Part shown: one piece after another, positions 58,465-64,000 of the stretch
Layout of the letters: each line of letters starts with the position of its first letter
Position numbering within the stretch: the first letter of the stretch is position 1
Source: Lunularia cruciata
Taxonomy: Eukaryota; Streptophyta; Marchantiopsida; Lunulariales; Lunulariaceae
Assembly (NCBI GenBank): GCA_948567375.1
Contig: OX419755.1
Location: 6,391,001 to 6,455,000, forward strand
Length of the DNA: 64,000 nucleotides
Direction: 5' to 3'
Program-made: the position numbers and the translations under genes
Notes under the pieces: model-generated
The model's input: the letters and a program-made list of their open reading frames with translations, nothing else
Told to the model about the DNA's origin: nothing
Database searches by the model: none

Positions 58465-60143
58465 AACAATGAATTGTGAGGTTGCCTTTTAGGATCTTTG
58501 CGCATTAGTCTTCTTCCTTCCCTCGCTTCTCTTCTTCCTTATTGAGCCAGTAAGGCCATGAGGTACATTTACTGGCAATCTTTGTTTTCCGAAGTGATTT
58601 CTACCTCCTCTTCCTCTTCAATGTGCCTCTCCATGTGTTCAAAGATTGCCTATACAAAGGCCGAGTGCCTCTAGGGTATGATAGTTGGTAAATATATGCC
58701 CAATACGGCCACAATTGTAACAATGGCATTGATCTCCTTGATTTCCTTCCCCTTGTGGGACTCCATCTCTTTGTTCTTCTACCCATCCACACTCCCCTTG
58801 AAGCGGTCGTGCTCCTCGATCTCAAAATCGAAGGTTACCCAATTCCATTGGTATTGGTTCACCCATGTGTGGCATTTCTGCCCAATAATGTTGAGGTAGA
58901 ACTACTCCTTCACCTCCACCCAATGCTCTTGCTATTCTCTATGCACAAGCAATGGCTTCAAGTACCGTGTGAGGATTTTGCACCATGACTTCTTGGAAAA
59001 TCCGCTCCTTTAATCCTCGTTTGAAATTGTCGAGAGCCTCTATTGGACTCATGTCGGTTATTGCAACTTGTGGATCCAGAAATGCCTCCACATACTCTTG
59101 TATGTTATTCTTCTATCTCAATCCCCATAGTCGGGTTTGTACGCTATTCTTTTGTCTCAATCCCCATAGTTGGGTTTGAGCCATCTGCATAGAATCCACC
59201 GATTGGAAATTTTCAGCAATCCTTCTTGCATTGTTGTCCATGTGACCTCCCTTCTCTCTACCAACATGGATTGTTCTCAAGCATCATACCATGTGAGGGC
59301 TTTATCGGCCAAGTACCCACATGCAAACATGCATGTAGCATGCTCCGTGATCTCTATTGAGAACAATCGGAAATATCAATTCATTCTCAAGATCCAATTT
59401 TCCACTACTTCCATCATACACTACCCCTTGTAAGGCTCAATGTTGCAGGTCTTCTTCATCTGGAGTAGCAATGTGGCTTCATTGTTGATGGGGTTTGTAG
59501 GCACAAGTGCCTCTCCAAGTACTTTAGTAGCAGGTACTAGGTTTTGAGACTGCTCTTCTTCTTGCATGGTTTGATTGTTCTTGAGGATTTGCACTTGACT
59601 TTGTAATGTCTCCATGGTCATCTTAATCTCTTGAAATTCATTCAACATCCCTTGCATTCCTTGCACCAGCTCTTGCAATTGCGGATCTATGGTTCTTGCA
59701 ACACTCAATTGCTTATGTCTACTTCAATACAGAGTCAATATGATCACTCTAGAAGGTGCATGAACTATCGGAACTACCATTGGGACCTCAAAAGCTATCA
59801 CTCATTGATAATACTCCTCGCCAAAATTCTTAACCACAAAATCTCTAAACATCACTTTTGGACTCACTACATAATAGATTTCTACTTGAGTGTTGAATGG
59901 GAGAGGATTTGGGACATTCACATCTAAATTATCATAATAGAAATCCCACTCTCTATCATATATCACCACAAGTAGAATCACCGGGTTTGGTGAGTTCATC
60001 ACCCTATCCATGAATTCTGTGCCAAAGTGATAAGCTAGCAATACACTCATTTGATCATGTTGGATATACATAACCTTGATGTGGAATGGATTTGGGAATG
60101 GAAAGCTAGGTGCGGGAAATTGTCCTCCCGATGCATCCATCAT
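58465..60143 (-). pseudogene. B3 gag
   Basis: The minus-strand frame starts at the ATG at 60143 (MDASGGQFPAPSFPFPNPFH follows). It has an N-terminal module of about 110 residues, then two in-frame stops, then MQGMLNEFQEIKMTMETLQS (coiled coil), a gag core, and a zinc knuckle CYNCGRIGHIFTNY in which the last Cys is Tyr. Gag would assemble particles. Confidence 0.65.
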
Positions 60144-60268
60144 GTCCGCTCTCTAAAGTCCTTCCTAAGTCAAGCAAATTACTCTATGTTCTCCACCTCA
60201 AATTACTCAATTTTAGTAGTTTGTGCTCTTCCAAGAGGGGTGATCCACTCTCTTGGACTAAGACACTC

Positions 60269-60280
60269 ACTCTAATACCA
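60269..60280 (-). other. Mutated primer binding site of B3
   Basis: The plus strand reads ACTCTAATACCA, next to the LTR after one spacer base. It differs from the expected reversed site (GCTCTGATACCA) by two bases. Confidence 0.7.
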
Positions 60281-60281
60281 T

Positions 60282-61009
60282 TGTAATACTCCAAGGACAA
60301 GAGAAGAGAGAAAACAGAGATTACACATTCAACATTTGGTGCTCCAAAGGATCACCTTCTCTTTATTATATAGACAAAGAGGATCTCCTCCAAGGAAGCT
60401 CCACCATAGGATTAGGCACATATATAGGTGACAGTCAGCAAGCTCCACCCTTGGATTACTTACTTGGATGGGTGACATGTCAATCTAGCTCCTATCTGGT
60501 TGGTCAAACAAGCTTTGATCGGAGGGAATATTTTAGGGAATCTTCCTGTATGAGTCTCAGAATCACGTAAGGTACTGTTGGAAAGCTCTCAACAAGACAA
60601 ATCAGGGGGGAGGGAAGGCCAACCTTTCCTCTGTTGGGGAGATCCTACACATTTTCTAGCTCTAATTCATCCGTTTAGGCCTCTAAAATTGCCTTCAAAG
60701 ATTTCAGGCATATTTTGGTTCCTACTCTATTAGTAGAAGTCCCCTTTTAGTGATACTTCTTTCTGATGTGTTTAGTCCATCATGTGTAACATCCTTCCAG
60801 ATGTTACCAAACCAATTCTCACCTTTAAATCATATGTCTAGCTATTGGTTCTAAGGTTTCAAGTTTATTTTGGTTTTTTTCTATTAGTAAAGGTGCTCTT
60901 TTGGTGATACTTCTATCTGATCTATTTTGATCATCATGTTTAACATCATTCTAGATGTTACCAAACTGAATTTCACATCTAGATCATATGGCTAGCTCTT
61001 GGTATTACA
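60282..61009 (-). repeat. Family B 5' LTR of B3
   Basis: TGTAATACTCCAAGGAC to CTTGGTATTACA, 728 bases. Confidence 0.9.
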
Positions 61010-61014
61010 CTATT

Positions 61015-61179
61015 GGTTCTAAAGTTTTCAAGTCTACTTTGGCTTCTACACTATTAGTTGAAGTACTCTTTTGGTGATTCTTCTATGCGATCTATTTTAA
61101 GCATCATGTATAACATCATTCCAAATGTTACCAAACCAAATTTCACACCTAGATCATATGGCTAGCTCTTGGTATTACA
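61015..61179 (-). repeat. Family B 5' LTR of B2, second part
   Basis: Begins GGTTCTAAAGTTTTCAAGTC, exactly where the first part stopped at 54243, and ends TTGGTATTACA. Confidence 0.85.
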
Positions 61180-61184
61180 CTAAG

Positions 61185-62840
61185 ACAACTACACTAAGGG
61201 AAAGAGTGACCTGTAACTTGCCATCACAACATGCACTCTCACGGTTTGCAGGTCATCACTTCCTACCTCATCGGAGAGAAACAAAGGTAGATTGATTGTT
61301 CATCAATCCAACCTCACTACCAAGAGCACACTAGAGCACCAACGCTCTAAATTCAGGGCACCTTACACAAACATGGTGCACAAATAGGAAGTACAAAATG
61401 GAGGGTCCAATCACAAGAAATCTAAACAAAAACTCTTCATCTCATAAAGCAACACGAGACAGACTCTACCACCATTTGGCATTTGACATAAGAAGAGTTA
61501 CTATTTATGTCTGAAGCTAACAAGATCACCTCGAATAAGATCAAATTGTCTCTCTTAGCCAAAGCTACATGTGTATTGATAACAATGAAACACTCACTAG
61601 GACAACAAGTAAGGGTGGACCAGTTGGCTAGGGCACCAGTCTAGGAACCAAAGATCTAGGGGTCAAACCTTATTGCGCACAATCTAGTAGTATGGGTAGA
61701 TATTGCACATAATCTAGCATGATGGGTAGATTTTGCCAAACAATGACCAAGATCTACTCTAAACTAGTTGGCTTGCTGGCCCTTCTAGGCCTTTGTAGCC
61801 TCTCATAGCACACAGCCCTATGCCTCTAAATGCTAAATGAGGCCTCTTCTTGCCACTTTAAACCCTCTCTCAATCTGGCAAAACTCCTCCAAATCTAGCA
61901 AAAATCCACCAACTTTGGCCAAAATCTGCAACTTGAAAACTCCTCCAAATATGGCCAAAATCTGACATAAAGTCCAACAAAAATTTGATGTAAACTCTAA
62001 AGTTTGCTAACCACCAAATCCTCCGCTAACTCTCCATTTGGGCCAAACTGAAATGACGTGTTTTCCAAATCACAAATTCATGAGGTTAGGATCCCAACTT
62101 CACCTTCAATTTCAATTTTTGAACCCAACTCGCAACAAATTAGTCTTGCTTTCACCTCTTGAGTTTGAAATCACAACCATTGCTTGAAAATTGCTTCTCT
62201 TTGCTCAAAATTTCACCACCGCTTCTGCACACCGTCTATGTAACTGTCTATATCAATCAATGAGCTTTTGCACACCATGGAAAACTTGAACTTCAATCTA
62301 GCTACCAATGATCCACTGAGCTTGGAGATACCACCAACACTTGTAGTTCTTGTACCTGATTTCCTCCTGACCTCACTTCTCTGATATAATCACTTCGTTT
62401 ATATCACTCAAATCAACTCAACTCAGATCAGTACTTGATCTACTACTCTATAAACTACCAACAACTAGGCACTAATTACAATCAAGCCACACCCACTATA
62501 GCTAAGAGAATCCAAGTGACGCTCACCGGCCTTTGTACACCATCGCCAAAAACTTAAAGGCTCAACATCAAAGAAGTGAGCTCTAGAGCTGCACTTTGAA
62601 ACTATACCCCTGGACTCAAGCTAGGTCTGAAACCCTAACGGCCCCATTGATGGCACATCCAACGGTGTGAATGGTGCAAAGTGATGGTGGGCCTCACCAT
62701 GAAGTCAATACCCCAAACATGAAATCTGACCTTTGGAAAGTAGTCTATGAGTGACTGCTAAAATACCTCTAACTACTATCACTACAACTCCAATGTTCAA
62801 GCAATCTAGATTTGACACTACAAATGACATGACACTTTGA
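61185..62840 (-). repeat. Family C2 leader and LTR region
   Basis: From about 62010 it matches 31170-32030 (for example the CTCCATTTGGGCCAAACTG region and the GATACCACCAACACT region) and 13813-14255. The part before 62010 has no second copy here and holds a SINE. The repeat stops near 62840 where AT-rich DNA begins. The LTR border and primer site were not found. Confidence 0.5.
61612..61740 (+). repeat. tRNA-derived SINE (probable)
   Basis: It starts with a tRNA-like segment: an A-box-like TGGACCAGTTGG at 61616-61627, an anticodon-arm-like CAGTCTAGGAACC and a B-box-like GGGTCAAACC at 61660-61669, in tRNA spacing. A non-tRNA body follows with a repeated ATTGC-CACAATCTAG-ATGGGTAGAT unit. The A and B boxes are internal RNA polymerase III promoter elements. 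Target duplications are not evident. Confidence 0.5.
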
Positions 62841-63364
62841 ATATTTATGAATATATTACATATCAATAGGATAGTCTCTTTTCAACTACCAAGTTTTCAA
62901 TAATATTTCCAAGCAAGCATAGATTGGATTCTCTTTCTTAAATTATAATGATTCTCTTTATTAATTATATTAAGAACTCGTAGTGTATTATAGAAGTTCT
63001 ACTCTCCTATCTTATCATATGCTTAGTATTTCTACTTTTCTGTATACCTTATTGTACTCTTTACAAAAATTCAAATCTTATCTTATAATTTCTAAAATGA
63101 TAAAAATAATTTAAAATAATTTAAAACCCACCATAATTATCTATCTTTTATAATTGGAGAAAAAGTTATAATCTCTCATCATAATCTTTCTTGCTTGTCA
63201 ATATTAAATATTGTAACTTAGCTTCCAATGTGATTTTCTTTCTCTATTGTTAAAGTTTTTTCTCGTATTATTATCCTATCCTTCTTGTATTCTATGTGTT
63301 TGCCTTCCCCTTCTTGTTATTTAGAAAATAGATCCTTGGTCTGATAGGTCAAGAGAGAGAGGCA
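62841..63364. other. AT-rich intergenic DNA
   Basis: No gene recognised; the first about 55 bases repeat 13255-13308. Confidence 0.4.
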
Positions 63365-64000
63365 ATTGGAGAGAGAGAGAGAGAGAGGAGAGGGAAGATG
63401 AGTGAAAAGAGTTTGTAGATTTTTGGAGAGCTTACTAACATATTTCACATGGGTGAATAGTTGATTTTGTTTATTTTTTAATTGTTGTTTGATTGGTACC
63501 TAGATGGAGAATTGAGTAAAAAGTTATGAGTACTTTTAGTGTTTTTAGATTAAGAGTGATTTTTTCACCTCAAGAGTGGTGGGCTGAGAATTTTCAATTC
63601 TAATCTCTTGGTGTTCATACTCTAGTTCCATTAGAAATTAGTTTAAAAAATTTTGAGATGGGAATTGAAAGTTATGAGAGTTTATAATTTTTAGGATTTT
63701 GAGAGAAAATATTTACTCATGTGAGTTGGGATATGAGGAGTTGTGATTTTGCAGGTATGAGGAGATATAAAGAAGAGAATCATGTGTTACTATCATTATT
63801 CTTGTACTAGCCATAGCTACACTTCCCCATAGGGGCCCACCTATAGCGGCTCGAGATACACCATGCACGGTGTGTCACCAACAGTTTACCTCACAAGGGG
63901 TAAAGACCCATGTGTGAAAGATGCACAAGGACTATGATTGACCACTTGGGATGCTCATGTGAGGCAAGAGTTCACATCAACAAAGGTGACACTTGGGATT
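63365..64000 (-). repeat. Dispersed repeat F, copy 2 (inverted relative to copy 1)
   Basis: The reverse complement matches 2130-2640. A short (GA)n run at 63368-63387 lies at its left edge. It continues to the window edge. Confidence 0.6.

Larger units (their letters stand above)
54244..61009 (-). mobile_element. Family B copy B3, complete in structure, nested in the B2 5' LTR
   Basis: LTRs 54244-54976 and 60282-61009 with a perfect 5-bp target duplication CTATT (54239-54243 and 61010-61014). Interior in minus orientation: gag, protease, reverse transcriptase, RNase H, integrase, chromodomain. By hand I count about 17 differences in the first 235 bases of the two LTRs (roughly 7%), so the insertion is not recent. 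A 156-base GC-rich piece interrupts the reverse transcriptase (57427-57582). Confidence 0.9.
47918..61179 (-). mobile_element. Family B copy B2, near complete, carrying B3
   Basis: Minus-strand Ty3/gypsy chromodomain element: 3' LTR 47918-48675, interior 48676-53652, 5' LTR 53653-54243 continued at 61015-61179 after the B3 insertion. The two halves of the 5' LTR add up to 756 bases against 758 for the 3' LTR. Flanks CTAAC (47913-47917) and CTAAG (61180-61184) are a target duplication with one mismatch; the left LTR start seems to have gained AATA after TG. All enzymatic domains are in order but broken. Confidence 0.85.

Noticed and set aside
62315-62330. GATACCACCAACAC as the reversed primer site of family C
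   Set aside because: It resembles GATACCA, but no LTR end lies beside it in C1 or C2.

Overview
The window is repeat-dense nuclear DNA from a land plant. The evidence is GT..AG introns in a plant-type short-chain dehydrogenase gene, many Ty3/gypsy LTR retrotransposons primed by initiator-methionine tRNA (TGGTATCAGAGC primer sites next to TG..CA LTRs), relics of a hAT transposase and an LRR protein, and a tRNA-derived SINE. The style of retroelement family C makes me favour a non-flowering plant (bryophyte, lycophyte or similar), but this is inference only.

Only three loci look like intact genes: a three-exon short-chain dehydrogenase/reductase (5970-7668, +), an intronless ankyrin-repeat protein with a basic Ser/Thr/Pro tail (35209-36399, +), and a tentative two-exon small secreted protein ending in an alpha/beta-hydrolase tail (39171-39681, -). 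Between them lie an LRR pseudogene (8.2-9.1 kb, -) and a hAT-like transposase pseudogene (37.0-38.7 kb, -).

Most of the rest is nested retrotransposons. Family A is a chromodomain Ty3/gypsy element with LTRs of about 0.4 kb, present at 1-1490, 13.3 kb, 15.75-24.06 kb, 25.2 kb, 26.7-31.2 kb and 41.3-43.5 kb. Family B is a second chromodomain element with LTRs of about 0.73-0.76 kb, present as a solo LTR at 3.1 kb and two near-complete copies at 47.9-61.2 kb. Family C is a Ty3/gypsy element whose polyprotein ends in a PHD zinc finger (C1 13.7-32.0 kb; C2 43.5-62.8 kb). D is an LTR of about 0.7 kb (26.0, 27.7 and 46.2 kb).

The insertion order can be read from target-site duplications. C1 was invaded in its integrase by an A tandem (TSD TCCTA), in its reverse transcriptase by a solo A LTR (TSD CTCAA), and further on by A3 and D. 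C2 was invaded by A4, by a coiled-coil element and by B2. B2 in turn carries B3 inside its own 5' LTR (TSD CTATT). All coding regions of these elements are broken, largely by G:C to A:T changes.

The most interesting regulatory signal is in the family A LTRs. All eight copies I could inspect at this position carry phased GAA/TTC blocks matching heat-shock elements just upstream of a TATAAATA box. The most interesting coding signals are the PHD finger on family C and a decayed 588-codon acidic coiled-coil reading frame fused to a D LTR end at 44.5-46.2 kb.
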